Shown here: piece after piece, positions 46,253 through 55,197 of the stretch
Layout: each line of letters starts with the position of its first letter
Numbering within the stretch: the stretch's first letter is position 1
Source of the DNA: DATILL01 sp035476575
Lineage (GTDB): Bacteria > Actinomycetota > Actinomycetes > Mycobacteriales > JACQDL01
Assembly: GCA_035476575.1 (NCBI GenBank)
Contig: DATILL010000152.1
Coordinates: 5,611-69,610 of the forward strand
DNA: 64,000 nt
Reading direction: 5' to 3'
Made by a program: the position numbers and the translations under genes
Notes under the pieces: model-generated
Told to the model about the DNA's origin: nothing
What the model saw: the letters and a program-made list of their open reading frames with translations, nothing else
Databases searched by the model: none

Positions 46253-46882
46253 ATGCGTTGGTCGATCGTGATCCCCGTCAAGCGGCTGCCGCTGGCCAAG
46301 AGCCGGCTGTACGACGCCACCCGGCCGGCCGCCGCGCACCGCGAGCTGGCGCTGGCGCTGGCGCTCGACACCACGGTGGCGGCGCTGGCCTGCCCGGCGG
46401 TGGCCCGGGTGCTGGCGGTGACCGACGACGTCGACGCGGCGCCGCGGCTGACCGCCCTCGGCGCGACCGTGCTGCCTGACCTGCCCGACAGCGGGCTCAA
46501 CCCGGCGCTGGCCTACGGCGCGGCCCGGGCGGCCGAGCTCAGCCCGGCGCACGGCGTGGCCGTGCTCTCCGCGGACCTGGCCGCGCTCCGGCCGGCCGAG
46601 CTGGTACACGCGCTGGCGGCGGCAGGCCAGCACCGGCGGGCGTTCGTGGCCGACGCCGCCGGCACCGGCACCACGCTGCTGGCGGCCCGGCCGGGCGCCA
46701 CCCTCGACCCCCGTTACGGCGCCGGCTCGAGGGCCGCGCACCGGGCCTCCGGCGCTGCCGAGCTGGCCGGTGACTGGCCGTCCCTGCGGCTGGATGTGGA
46801 CACCGCCGCGGACCTCACCGAGGCGTTGGCGCTCGGGCTCGGTCCGGCCACCACCGCCGTGCTGGCTGCTCGCCCGGGCTGA
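46253..46882 (+). CDS. cofC: 2-phospho-L-lactate / phosphoenolpyruvate guanylyltransferase (CofC/FbiD)
   Basis: 209 residues beginning MRWSIVIPVKRLPLAKSRL, the CofC nucleotidyltransferase signature. VLSADLAALRPAEL (metal-binding Asp), GTGTTLLAARPGATLDPRYG and DVDTAADLTEAL follow. It makes the GDP-activated precursor of coenzyme F420. In mycobacteria the homologue Rv2983/FbiD uses phosphoenolpyruvate. Divergent from plsC, with AGGAG before the ATG. Confidence 0.93.
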   Translation: MRWSIVIPVKRLPLAKSRLYDATRPAAAHRELALALALDTTVAALACPAVARVLAVTDDVDAAPRLTALGATVLPDLPDSGLNPALAYGAARAAELSPAHGVAVLSADLAALRPAELVHALAAAGQHRRAFVADAAGTGTTLLAARPGATLDPRYGAGSRAAHRASGAAELAGDWPSLRLDVDTAADLTEALALGLGPATTAVLAARPG

Positions 46883-46910
46883 ACCCTCCGGCCGGCCGGG
46901 TCAGCAGAGG

Positions 46911-46956
46911 GGGCGGCGGCACGTCGACGGAGCGAGGAGCCAACGTACCGCCGCCC
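46911..46956. terminator. Hairpin between cofC and the primase-like gene
   Basis: GGGCGGCGGCACGT pairs with ACGTACCGCCGCCC across an 18-nt loop (13 of 14 pairs). It lies 28 bp after the cofC stop and 100 bp from the converging gene end, so it may terminate both. Confidence 0.7.
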
Positions 46957-47056
46957 GCGGCACCGGCACCGGGTCAGGGCACCCGGACCGGGGGTTCTTG
47001 CGGTCCCACCAACGGCCGCTCGCCGCGGCGACCGGGCTTCGGCGAGACCCGTGGTG

Positions 47057-47725
47057 TCAGCCGGCCCTGGGCACGGGCACGACCTCGTGTGTCTCTGGGA
47101 TGTTGCGACGCCGGCCAGCCCGCAGCAGAGCCTCGGCTATGGGTTCCCAGCGGGGCAGCCGCAGGGTCGCGGGAGCCGGCGGGCGCCACCACCGAAGCTG
47201 AGCCCCGGTCAGCCGAGATGGCGGCGCCAGCACGTACTCGCCCGGCCCGTGATAGGACACCGGGACGTCGTGGGGGATGTTGATCGCCACGCTGGCCAGC
47301 CGGGCGTCGGTGAAGAACAGCCACTCACCGGTGGGGGTGTGCGCCACTGGCCCGACCGCGCGGCCGGCGTTGCGCAGCGACTCCATGGCCCGGCTGGCCA
47401 CGTCGAGGGGTGCGCGCCAGACGTCGAACAGGTCGCCGGTGGGGAGCACGACGTTCCACGGCTGCGGGCCGTACCACCAGTAGCGGATCGTGCCCAGGTC
47501 GGTGGTCGCGTCCGCCGCCCAGTCCACGCTCAGCGGGTGCGCCCCGGGCTGGGTGCAGCGTGGGTCGCGGCAGGAGCAGACGTCGCCGGCCGAACGGTGC
47601 CGACCGTTGCGGCGGTGCCGGCCGGGCGTGAGCTCGTAGTGAGCGGGGGCGATCCGCCAGCCCCGGTTGGCGTACTCCCGGGCCACCTCTCTCAGTCGAT
47701 CCAGTGGACTCGAAAGCCACTGCAT
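47057..47725 (-). CDS. Primase-polymerase-like protein (N-terminal AEP-type domain)
   Basis: 222 residues, ATG with GAGGGGG upstream. The segment CSCRDPRCTQPGAHPLSVDW matches the Cys-rich motif of actinobacterial proteins annotated as bifunctional DNA primase/polymerase. The following PWNVVLPTGDLFDVWRAPLD corresponds to the AEP strand but lacks a full D-x-D pair. Polymerase activity is therefore doubtful. Divergent from an XRE-TPR regulator gene, a pairing that suggests a linked function. Role unknown. Confidence 0.8.
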   Translation of the reverse strand: MQWLSSPLDRLREVAREYANRGWRIAPAHYELTPGRHRRNGRHRSAGDVCSCRDPRCTQPGAHPLSVDWAADATTDLGTIRYWWYGPQPWNVVLPTGDLFDVWRAPLDVASRAMESLRNAGRAVGPVAHTPTGEWLFFTDARLASVAINIPHDVPVSYHGPGEYVLAPPSRLTGAQLRWWRPPAPATLRLPRWEPIAEALLRAGRRRNIPETHEVVPVPRAG

Positions 47726-47920
47726 ATCAGCCCCCTCTCACTCGCAGGAGCACCACGACGGGTCAAGGTCTCGTGGCGTTACGTGACTGAGACCAAGATT
47801 CACCCGCGAGAGGTACCCTGAAGTTGCAAGTTGTTTGAAACCGTCACGCGCGCGGATTACCAAACGTTGATCTAATAGGATCGATATCCGGGGGGGCTTG
47901 CGGAACTACGGAGGAGCCGC

Positions 47921-49126
47921 GTGCTCGACGAGGACAGTATCGGTGCCCGGGTTTCGGCCGCGCGCAAGCTGCGCGGGCTCACGCAACGTCGGCTGGCGGA
48001 CCTTGCCCACGTCTCCTACAGCCTGCTGACCAAGGTCGAGTCCGGCCACGTGCCGGCAACGCCGGCGTTCATCGCCGCGGTGGCCAGGACCCTGCGGGTC
48101 GACGTCATCGAGCTGACCGGGCAGCCATACCGCGGCAGCACCGCTCGGCAGGACCGGGTGCACGCCACCATCCCGGAGATCCGCCGGGTGCTGCTCGCCC
48201 ACGACGTGGTCACCGACAACGACGACCCGCCCCGGCCGGTCGAGGAGCTGGCCGAGGCGGTCCGGCGCGCCTCGGCGCTGCGCCAGGCGGCCCGCTACGC
48301 CGAGCTCGGCGAGATGGTGCCCGAGCTGATCAGCCAGCTCGCGTACGCCGCCCGGCAGGCCAGCCAGGGCAGCCCCCGCGAACGTGCCTACGCCCTGCTG
48401 GCCGAGGCCTACGGCGCCGCCGACGCGGTCGCCTACAAGCTGGGCTACACCGACCTGTCCACGCTCGCTGTCGAGCGGGTCTGCTGGGCGGCGGTGCGCT
48501 CCGACGACCCGCTCATGATCGGCTCAGCCGACTGGCTGCGGGCCGGCGCGTTCCTGGCCGGCGGCGGGTACGCCGAGGCGGAGGCGCTGCTCACCTCGGC
48601 CCGGTCCGCGCTCGAGCCGCTGCTGGCCCGGGCCGACCCGCAGACCCTGTCGGTGTACGGCAGCCTGCACCTGAAGCAGGCCATCGTCAGCGCCCGGGCC
48701 AACGAGGCACAGGACGCCTGGGCGCACATCGCCGAGGCGGAGGAGGTCGCCACGCGGGCCGGCGGCGACAACAACTTCTACCAGCTCGCGTTCGGCCCGT
48801 CGAACGTGTCGATCCACGGGGTCGCGGTCGCCGTCGAGCTGGGCGACGGCACCGAGGCGGTCCGCCGGTCCCAGGACTTCACGCCGCCCTCGGTCATGCC
48901 GGCCGAGCGGTCCAGCCACCACTACATTGACCTGGCCCGCGGCTACCTGTGGCACGGCGATCGCAAGGGCGCGCTGGACTGCCTGCATCTCGCCCGCAAG
49001 CTCGCGCCGCAGCAGACCCGCTACCATCCGATGGTCCGCGAGACCCTGCAGGCACTGGCCCGGGCCGAGCGCCGGTCGACCCACAGCCTGCGCGGCTTCG
49101 CCGCCTGGGTCGGGCTGTCGGACTGA
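47921..49126 (+). CDS. XRE-family regulator with TPR-like C terminus
   Basis: 401 residues from a GTG with GGAGGAG upstream. HTH in the first 70 residues: IGARVSAARKLRGLTQRRLA then VSYSLLTKVESGHVPATPAF. The remaining 330 residues are repeated helical hairpins rich in Ala/Leu/Glu, as in TPR-containing actinobacterial regulators whose ligand is often a small signal or peptide. Target genes unknown. The 195-bp divergent upstream gap is comparatively AT-rich around 47820-47890 and presumably holds its operator. Confidence 0.9.
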   Translation: MLDEDSIGARVSAARKLRGLTQRRLADLAHVSYSLLTKVESGHVPATPAFIAAVARTLRVDVIELTGQPYRGSTARQDRVHATIPEIRRVLLAHDVVTDNDDPPRPVEELAEAVRRASALRQAARYAELGEMVPELISQLAYAARQASQGSPRERAYALLAEAYGAADAVAYKLGYTDLSTLAVERVCWAAVRSDDPLMIGSADWLRAGAFLAGGGYAEAEALLTSARSALEPLLARADPQTLSVYGSLHLKQAIVSARANEAQDAWAHIAEAEEVATRAGGDNNFYQLAFGPSNVSIHGVAVAVELGDGTEAVRRSQDFTPPSVMPAERSSHHYIDLARGYLWHGDRKGALDCLHLARKLAPQQTRYHPMVRETLQALARAERRSTHSLRGFAAWVGLSD

Positions 49127-49277
49127 CCCGGCACACACGACGACCCGCGGGACCGGGCGATCGGGCGCCGGGCGACGTAGGATCTGGTCGCACAGGTGAC
49201 GTGGCGGGCACCGGGTTGACGTAGCGCACGCAGTGTCCGGTGCAGGCCACGTCCGTCGAGCGCCGAGGCGGGTGAGC

Positions 49278-49472
49278 ATGCAGGGGACGGTCAAGGAGTT
49301 CAACGCGGAGACAGGCAGCGGGTCGGCCCTGCTGGACGACGGCCGCGAGGTGCTGTTCGACGGTGCCGCGTTCGCGGCCGGCGGGCTGCGGCTGCTGCGC
49401 TTCGGCCAGCGGGTGCGACTGGAGGTTGACGGCGACCAGGTCATCCGGGTGACGATCCACACACTGCCGTAG
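49278..49472 (+). CDS. Cold-shock-domain-like small protein
   Basis: 64 residues, MQGTVKEFNAETGSGSALLD. The first strand resembles CspA (GTVKEFN), but the RNP1 motif KGFGFI is replaced by SGSALL and RNP2 is weak, so nucleic-acid binding may be reduced or altered. It lies between the XRE gene and ppk on the same strand. Start at the ATG (GAGG upstream); an in-frame GTG 6 nt upstream is possible. Confidence 0.75.
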   Translation: MQGTVKEFNAETGSGSALLDDGREVLFDGAAFAAGGLRLLRFGQRVRLEVDGDQVIRVTIHTLP

Positions 49473-49553
49473 TGCCCCGCCCCAGCCCGCGGCACGAGAC
49501 GCCGGTAACACGGCCGGTCGGTCAACCCCTCCCTCCGGGAGAGCAGGTACCTC

Positions 49554-51707
49554 ATGAGCGTCGAGAGCGAGCCCCGCACGACGACGCCGGCCGAGCTCGA
49601 GCCGGCGCTGCCGGACGGCCGGTTCCTCAACCGCGAGCTGTCCTGGCTGGACTTCAACGCACGGGTGCTGGCGCTGGCCGAGGACCGCTCGCTGCCGCTG
49701 CTGGAGCGGGTGAAGTTCCTGGCGATCTTCGCGTCGAACCTGGACGAGTTCTACATGGTCCGGATAGCCGGGCTGAAGCGGCGGCAGAGCACCGGGCTGT
49801 CGGTGCGCTCCCCCGACGGCATGTCGCTGCGCGAGCAGCTCAGCCGGATCGCGGAACGCACCCAGGAGCTGGTGCAGCGGCACGCCACCTGCTTCCTCGG
49901 CGAGGTCTCCACGGCGCTGGCCGAGCAGGGCATCCGGATCGCGCACTGGACCGAGCTCGACGAGGCCGAGCAGGACCGGCTGCACACCTACTTCCGCGAG
50001 CAGATGTTCCCGGTGCTCACCCCGCTCGCGGTGGACCCGGCGCACCCCTTCCCCTACATCAGCGGGCTGTCGCTCAACCTCGCCGTGGTGGTCCGCGACC
50101 CGGCCACCCGGGTGGAGCGGTTCGCCCGGGTGAAGGTGCCCGCCAACGTGCCCCGGTTCGTCCGGGTCGCCGGGGCGGCCGACGACCGGGGGTCGACGTT
50201 CCTGCCGCTGGAGGACCTGATCGCGGCGCATCTCTCGCAGCTCTTCCCGGGCATGCAGATCATCGACCAGCATCTGTTCCGGGTCACCCGCAACGCCGAC
50301 CTGGAGGTCGAGGAGGACCGCGACGAGGACCTGCTGCAGGCGCTGGAGCGGGAGCTGGCCCGGCGCCGGTTCGGCCCGGCGGTCCGGCTGGAGGTCGCCG
50401 ACACGATCGCGCCGCGGGTGCTCGACCTGCTGGTCCGCGAGCTGGAGATGAGCACGGACGACGTGCTGCACGTGCCGGGCCTGCTCGACCTGTCGGTGCT
50501 GTGGCAGCTCTACGACGTGGACCGCCCGGACCTCAAGGACGAGCCGTACGTGCCGGCCACCCCCCCGGCGCTGGCCGAGGGCGAGGCGCCGCGCAGCGTG
50601 TTCGCCATGCTGCGCGAGGGTGACGTGCTCGTGCACCACCCGTACGACTCCTTCGCCACCACCGTGCAGCGGTTCATCGAGCAGGCCGCGGCGGACCCGA
50701 ACGTGCTGGCCATCAAGCAGTGCCTCTACCGCACCTCCGGCGACTCGCCGATCGTGGACGCGCTGATCGACGCGGCCGAGGCGGGCAAGCAGGTGGTGGT
50801 GCTGGTCGAGGTCAAGGCCCGGTTCGACGAGCAGGCCAACATCGGCTGGGCCAAGACGCTGGAGCGGGCCGGCTGCCACGTCGTCTACGGCCTGGTCGGG
50901 CTGAAGACGCACTGCAAGACCGCGCTGGTGGTCCGCCAGGAGGCCGGCACGATCCGCCGGTACTGCCATATCGGCACCGGCAACTACAACCCCAAGACCG
51001 CCCGGCTGTACGAGGACCTCGGCCTGCTGACGGCCGACCCGGACGTCGGCGCCGACCTCACCGACCTGTTCAACGCGCTGACCGGCTACTCCCGGCAGAC
51101 GTCGTACCGGACCCTGCTGGTGGCGCCGCACGGGATCCGGCGCGGCATCATCGAGCGGATCGACCGGGAGATCGCCAACGCCCGGGCCGGCCGGCCGGCC
51201 CGGGTGCAGATCAAGCTCAACTCGCTGGTCGACGAGGCCGTGATCGACGCGCTGTACCGGGCCTCGCTGGCCGGCGTCGACGTCGATCTGGTCGTCCGCG
51301 GGATCTGCGCGCTGCGGGCCGGCGTACCGGGGCTGTCCGAGTGGATCCGGGTGCGGTCGATCGTGGGCCGGTTCCTGGAGCACTCCCGGGTGTTCTACTT
51401 CGCCAACGACGGCCAGCCGGAGTACTGGCTGGGCAGCGCCGACATGATGCACCGCAACCTGGACCGCCGGGTGGAGGTGCTGGTCCGGATCGGCTCGGAG
51501 GAGGCCCGCCGTCAGCTCCGGGACATCCTCGACCTGGCCACCGCCGAGGATACCGCCGGGTGGCAGCTCCGCCCGGACGGCTCGTGGCAGCGCCGGACCG
51601 CCCGGGAGGACCCGGAGACCGGCCGGGTCGAGCCGCTGCGCGACTTCCAGGTGGAGCTGATGCGACGGCACAGCGGATATGGCGACCGAGGCGGACAGGG
51701 CGACTGA
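49554..51707 (+). CDS. ppk: Polyphosphate kinase 1
   Basis: 717 residues (E. coli 688). N-terminal RELSWLDFNARVLALAEDRS and LDEFYMVRIAGLKRRQ, then the catalytic core with TSGDSPIVDALIDAAEAGKQ-like segment and YCHIGTGNYNPKTARLYEDL (phosphorylatable His), and the second PLD-like half with WLGSADMMHRNLDRRVEVL. It reversibly makes polyphosphate from ATP. Downstream CHAD and MutT1 genes match the mycobacterial ppk1-mutT1 order and a polyphosphate-linked module. Confidence 0.97.
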   Translation: MSVESEPRTTTPAELEPALPDGRFLNRELSWLDFNARVLALAEDRSLPLLERVKFLAIFASNLDEFYMVRIAGLKRRQSTGLSVRSPDGMSLREQLSRIAERTQELVQRHATCFLGEVSTALAEQGIRIAHWTELDEAEQDRLHTYFREQMFPVLTPLAVDPAHPFPYISGLSLNLAVVVRDPATRVERFARVKVPANVPRFVRVAGAADDRGSTFLPLEDLIAAHLSQLFPGMQIIDQHLFRVTRNADLEVEEDRDEDLLQALERELARRRFGPAVRLEVADTIAPRVLDLLVRELEMSTDDVLHVPGLLDLSVLWQLYDVDRPDLKDEPYVPATPPALAEGEAPRSVFAMLREGDVLVHHPYDSFATTVQRFIEQAAADPNVLAIKQCLYRTSGDSPIVDALIDAAEAGKQVVVLVEVKARFDEQANIGWAKTLERAGCHVVYGLVGLKTHCKTALVVRQEAGTIRRYCHIGTGNYNPKTARLYEDLGLLTADPDVGADLTDLFNALTGYSRQTSYRTLLVAPHGIRRGIIERIDREIANARAGRPARVQIKLNSLVDEAVIDALYRASLAGVDVDLVVRGICALRAGVPGLSEWIRVRSIVGRFLEHSRVFYFANDGQPEYWLGSADMMHRNLDRRVEVLVRIGSEEARRQLRDILDLATAEDTAGWQLRPDGSWQRRTAREDPETGRVEPLRDFQVELMRRHSGYGDRGGQGD

Positions 51708-51798
51708 GGTGGACACGGCGACCGAGGTGGACACGGCGACCGAGGCCGACATGACGACTGAGGCGGAGATGACGACTGAGGTAGACACGGCGACCGAG
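51679..51798 (+). repeat. Tandem 18-nt repeat at the start of the CHAD gene
   Basis: About 6.7 copies of an 18-nt unit of the type ACGGCGACCGAGGTGGAC encode the hexapeptide (T/M/R)ATE(V/A)D at the N terminus of the CHAD protein. The first unit overlaps the last 29 nt of ppk in another frame. Confidence 0.9.
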
Positions 51799-53208
51799 CT
51801 GCCGGCGCGGCTCGCCATACCCGCGGACCTTGACCTGGCGGACGCCGTCAGTGGGCTCACCGTCCACCCTGGACAGACGATCGAACGGCGGCTGTCCACC
51901 TGGGACACCTCGGACCGGCGGCTGGCCCGCAACGGGATCTCACTGTCCTACGTGGACAGTGAGTGGCGGCTGCGGCTGCCGGACGGCGAGCAGCGGGTGG
52001 CCGGCGCGGCGACGACGGTACCGGCCGCGCTGCGGCTGCTGGTGACTGGCTGGGTGCGGGCCGCCACGCTGGCGGTGGTGCACGCCGAGCGGATCCGGCG
52101 TACGCCGTACGAGCTGGTCGATGTCGACGGCATCCCGGTCGGGCGGATTCTCGACGACCAGGTGGCCACGCTGGAAGGGGGTCGGCTGGTCGCGACCAGC
52201 CGGGTGCTCATCGTCGAGGCCGCTGCCGGCCGGCTGATCAGCTCGCTGCGGGCCGCCGGCGCCAAGCGGCTGGACGACCGGCCGCCAGCCGCGGTGCTCG
52301 GCGAGCTGCCCGACCTCGGGCCGCTGTCGCCGGCCAGCGGCTCCGGCGCGCTGCTGGCCCATGCGTTGGGCACCCATGCCGGTCGGCTGATCGAGCTCGA
52401 CCTCGCGGTTCGCCGGGACGAGCCGGACGCCGTCCACCAGATGCGGGTGACCTGCCGGCGGCTGCGTGGAGTGTTGCGGACCTTCCGGCCGCTGGTCGCC
52501 GCGGAGTGGGCCGCCGACCTGTCCGCCGAGCTGGCCTGGCTGGCCGGGTCGCTCGGCGACGCCCGCGACCTGGAGGTGCTGCGCGAGCGGCTGGCGGTGA
52601 CCGGGCATGCCGACCCGCTGGCGCCGCTGCCGGACGAGGTGCTGGACCGGGTCGACGGGCTGCTGGCCGAGCGGGAGGCCGGCGGCCAGGCCGCTGCCGC
52701 GGCGGTGCTGTCCACCCGGCGGTACGCCGTCCTGCTGGAGCGGGTGGTGGCCGGCGCGCAGTCCCCGGTGCTGTCGGCCGAGGCGGCGGCGCCCGCGCGG
52801 GACGCCGTGCTGCCGCTGGTGGCCGGCGTCTGGCGGGCCTTCGCCAAGCGGGCCGACCGGCTCGACCCGACGCTGCCGGACGAGGTGTGGCACCGGGTCC
52901 GGATCCTCGGCAAACGGGCCCGGTACGCCCTCGAGGCGGTCGAGGCGGCGTTCGGGCGCCCAGCCGGCAAGCTGGCCCGGCGGCTCGCGAGGGTGCAGGA
53001 CACCCTCGGCGAGCATCAGGACGCCGCGATCGCCGCCGGGACCCTGCTCGGCCTGGGCCGGGAGAACCCGGCCGACGCCGAGCTGGTGCTGGCCTGTGGC
53101 CGGCTGGCCGAACGCGAGCGGGCAGCGGTGCGGGCCGCCCGGGCGGCGTTCGCCGAGCGCTGGCCGGGCTTGTCCGGCGCCAAGGCGACCCGGTGGCTGA
53201 CGGACTAG
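51679..53208 (+). CDS. CYTH and CHAD domain protein
   Basis: 509 residues. Residues 1-40 are acidic Thr-Glu-Asp repeats. A CYTH triphosphate-tunnel-like domain (residues about 60-200; TIERRLSTWDTSDRRLARNG, TPYELVDVDGIPVGRILDD) and a C-terminal CHAD domain follow (LDLAVRRDEPDAVHQMRVTC, then RRLRGVLRTFRP, and KRARYALEAVEAAFG). CHAD domains bind polyphosphate through conserved His/Arg/Lys. Its start lies inside ppk (29-nt overlap), which supports a joint role in polyphosphate handling. Enzymatic activity is not established. Confidence 0.9.
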   Translation: MATEADRATEVDTATEVDTATEADMTTEAEMTTEVDTATELPARLAIPADLDLADAVSGLTVHPGQTIERRLSTWDTSDRRLARNGISLSYVDSEWRLRLPDGEQRVAGAATTVPAALRLLVTGWVRAATLAVVHAERIRRTPYELVDVDGIPVGRILDDQVATLEGGRLVATSRVLIVEAAAGRLISSLRAAGAKRLDDRPPAAVLGELPDLGPLSPASGSGALLAHALGTHAGRLIELDLAVRRDEPDAVHQMRVTCRRLRGVLRTFRPLVAAEWAADLSAELAWLAGSLGDARDLEVLRERLAVTGHADPLAPLPDEVLDRVDGLLAEREAGGQAAAAAVLSTRRYAVLLERVVAGAQSPVLSAEAAAPARDAVLPLVAGVWRAFAKRADRLDPTLPDEVWHRVRILGKRARYALEAVEAAFGRPAGKLARRLARVQDTLGEHQDAAIAAGTLLGLGRENPADAELVLACGRLAERERAAVRAARAAFAERWPGLSGAKATRWLTD

Positions 53209-53237
53209 TGGCTGACGGACCAGTTGGCTGACGGGTA

Positions 53238-54137
53238 GTGGCTGGCGGGACGGTGACCGCGGCGGCGGGCGGGGTGCTGTGGCGCCCGGCCGGGCCGGCC
53301 GTCGTCGTCGTCGGTGTGAGTGTCGAGGTGGCGCTGGTGCACCGGCCGCGCTACGACGACTGGTCGCTGCCGAAGGGCAAGCTGCTTCCGGGCGAGCCGG
53401 CGCTGCTCGGGGGCTGCCGCGAGGTGATGGAGGAGACCGGCTTTGTCCCGGTGGTGGGACGCCGGCTGCCGAGCGTGTCCTACCCGTGGCGGGACGGCGT
53501 CAAGACGGTGGACTACTGGGCGATGCGGGCCGGGCCGGGGCGGTTCGTGCCGAGCCGGGAGGTCGACGCGCTGGCCTGGCTGCCGGTGCCGGCGGCCGCC
53601 GGTCGGGCCAGCTACCAGCACGATGTTGACCTGCTGGCCGGGTTCGGCACCGTGCAGCCGGACACCATGGTCCTGCTGGTCCGGCACGCCGAGGCGGGGG
53701 AACGGCGGGCCTGGACCGGCGACGACCGGCTGCGCCCGCTGGACGACCGGGGCCGGGCCCAGGCCGAGGTGCTGCGCCGGGTGCTGCGCTGGTTCGGCCC
53801 TCGGGCGGTGTGGTCGGCGAACCCCGTACGGTGCGTGCAGACGGTGGCGCCGCTGGCCGCTGGCCTCGGCCTGCCGGTGCGGCTGGCGCCGGCCGTGTCC
53901 GAGGTGGGGTACCGCGCCAGCCCGGAGGCTGCGCTGCGCTTCGTCCGGGAGCTCGCCCGGGCCGGCGAGCCGGTCGTGGTGTGCAGCCAGGGCGGCGCGA
54001 TCCCTGGGCTCCTGGTCGGGCTGGCCGCCGGGTCCGACGTGGACCTGCCCGCGCAACGGCCGAAGAAGGGCAGCGTGTGGGCGCTGTCGTTCACCGCCGG
54101 CACGCTGGTCGCGGCCGACTACTACCCCGGCTTCTAG
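53238..54137 (+). CDS. mutT1: MutT1-type Nudix hydrolase with histidine phosphatase domain
   Basis: 299 residues. N-terminal Nudix box G-x5-E-x7-REVMEETGF is complete. A C-terminal phosphoglycerate-mutase-like domain starts at VLLVRHAEAGERR (RH motif) and has the second His region near CSQGGAIPG with altered residue order. Mycobacterial MutT1 (Rv2985) has the same two domains and hydrolyses 8-oxo-dGTP and diadenosine polyphosphates. The gene lies 29 nt after the CHAD stop, as in Rv2984-Rv2985. Confidence 0.93.
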   Translation: MAGGTVTAAAGGVLWRPAGPAVVVVGVSVEVALVHRPRYDDWSLPKGKLLPGEPALLGGCREVMEETGFVPVVGRRLPSVSYPWRDGVKTVDYWAMRAGPGRFVPSREVDALAWLPVPAAAGRASYQHDVDLLAGFGTVQPDTMVLLVRHAEAGERRAWTGDDRLRPLDDRGRAQAEVLRRVLRWFGPRAVWSANPVRCVQTVAPLAAGLGLPVRLAPAVSEVGYRASPEAALRFVRELARAGEPVVVCSQGGAIPGLLVGLAAGSDVDLPAQRPKKGSVWALSFTAGTLVAADYYPGF

Positions 54138-54164
54138 CCACCCGCCCGACCCCGCCCCGCGTGT

Positions 54165-54271
54165 GGTCACCTCTCAGCGCTGTGGTCACCTATCGTTGCC
54201 TCGACGGCCCGTGTGGTGACCTCTCGGCGTTGTGGTGACCTGTCGTTGGTTCCGGACCCCGTGTGGTGACC
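54165..54271. repeat. Phased GGTSACC array F (2.5 units)
   Basis: Heptamers start at 54165/54184, 54215/54234 and 54265. All units are in reverse orientation, each followed by TNTCGTTG. The last unit lacks its second half. The array overlaps the 3' end of the following minus-strand ORF, whose last about 30 codons are encoded by the array. Confidence 0.9.
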
Positions 54272-54605
54272 TGTCGTTGTCCTCGGTCGCGATCACCACC
54301 CGGTAGCCCCAGACATCCAGCATGACCCGCAGCGGCTCACCGTAGCGGCGCATCTTGGCAAGGATCGCCTGGGTCTCCTTGAGCCTGCCGGATACGACCA
54401 CCTCCCCGGCGCCGATCGCGCCGCCGCGACCAGCCGCCGCCTCCGGTCGCTGCTCGGCCGTGGCCGGCGCGTAGCCGGCCGCCGCGAGATAACCGACGAT
54501 CTCGCGCAGTCCGGACCCAAGATGCAGCTCCCATGCCGCCCGACCGGCCACGATAGTCGTGGACCGCGCGTAGTCCTCGGCCGTGACGGGCGGCAAGGCC
54601 CGCAT
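54186..54605 (-). CDS. Hypothetical protein running into array F
   Basis: 139 residues from ATG 54605. It has no family I recognise. The region LKETQAILAKMRRYGEPLRV then MLDVWGYRVVIATED looks like a genuine globular end. The remaining residues (for example QVTTTPRGHHTG) are translated array F sequence. The start lies 1 nt after the stop of the degraded phyH gene. Either the array was inserted and replaced the original C terminus, or the stop was lost. Confidence 0.45.
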   Translation of the reverse strand: MRALPPVTAEDYARSTTIVAGRAAWELHLGSGLREIVGYLAAAGYAPATAEQRPEAAAGRGGAIGAGEVVVSGRLKETQAILAKMRRYGEPLRVMLDVWGYRVVIATEDNDRSPHGVRNQRQVTTTPRGHHTGRRGNDR

Positions 54606-54606
54606 G

Positions 54607-55197
54607 TCAGGCACGGACAGCTCCACGTCTGTGGTGAATGCGCCGGCCGCGGACCAAGCGGCAGCGCGTCGGCTCCTCCTCGGCCAGCTCGTCCACGCTT
54701 TGGAAGGCCAGCGTCAGCACGATCCGAGGCCCTGCAGGGGACGCACCCGCCCGGCATGGTAAAGCTGCCCGTGCATCAACACAGCGTCGCCAGCTCCGGC
54801 AGGCACGGCAACCGCCTGATCACGGAGACGCGCGTACGTGCCCACCTCGTCCAACCAGGTGCCACCGTTGTTGGGCTCGTCGGCACACGGCCACAGATGG
54901 CTCCCCGGCACCACCCGAGTAGCCGATCCCAGGTCGATACAGTCCGACAAATAGACGAGCACGGTCAGAATGCTCCGCGACCACTGGAGAATGTCACGGT
55001 GAAGCCGGTCAGTCGCCGGTCCACAGTAGATAATGACATGGTTGTGCCGGTTTTCGACCAGCTCGACGTTCGGCCCCAGAACCGGCTCCAGCACGTCCAG
55101 CAACCGATGCGACGTAGCGACCTCCAGGAACGCCGAGTCCAGCGATACCACCTGGTCGGTCCGCGCCTTCTCCGGCGAACGCCAGACATGCTCGTGA
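54607..55197 (-). pseudogene. Truncated and frameshifted phytanoyl-CoA dioxygenase-like gene
   Basis: The main frame reads DHEHVWRSPEKARTDQVVSL with a Fe(II)/2-oxoglutarate oxygenase motif RLHRDILQW (HxD) and DAVLMHGQLYHAGR (distal His). It starts directly after a stop with no N-terminal domain and no plausible start codon. Near 54725 a one-base change brings the frame to a stop (GLGSC). In the adjacent frame the sequence continues as IVLTLAFQSVDELAEEEPTR. This is best read as a dead gene. The 5' truncation coincides with the end of the trmO fragment. Confidence 0.7.

Noticed and set aside
48894..51932. 1012-codon ORF antisense to ppk
   Set aside because: His/Pro/Arg/Gln-rich composition typical of a shadow frame; ppk and the XRE gene explain the region.
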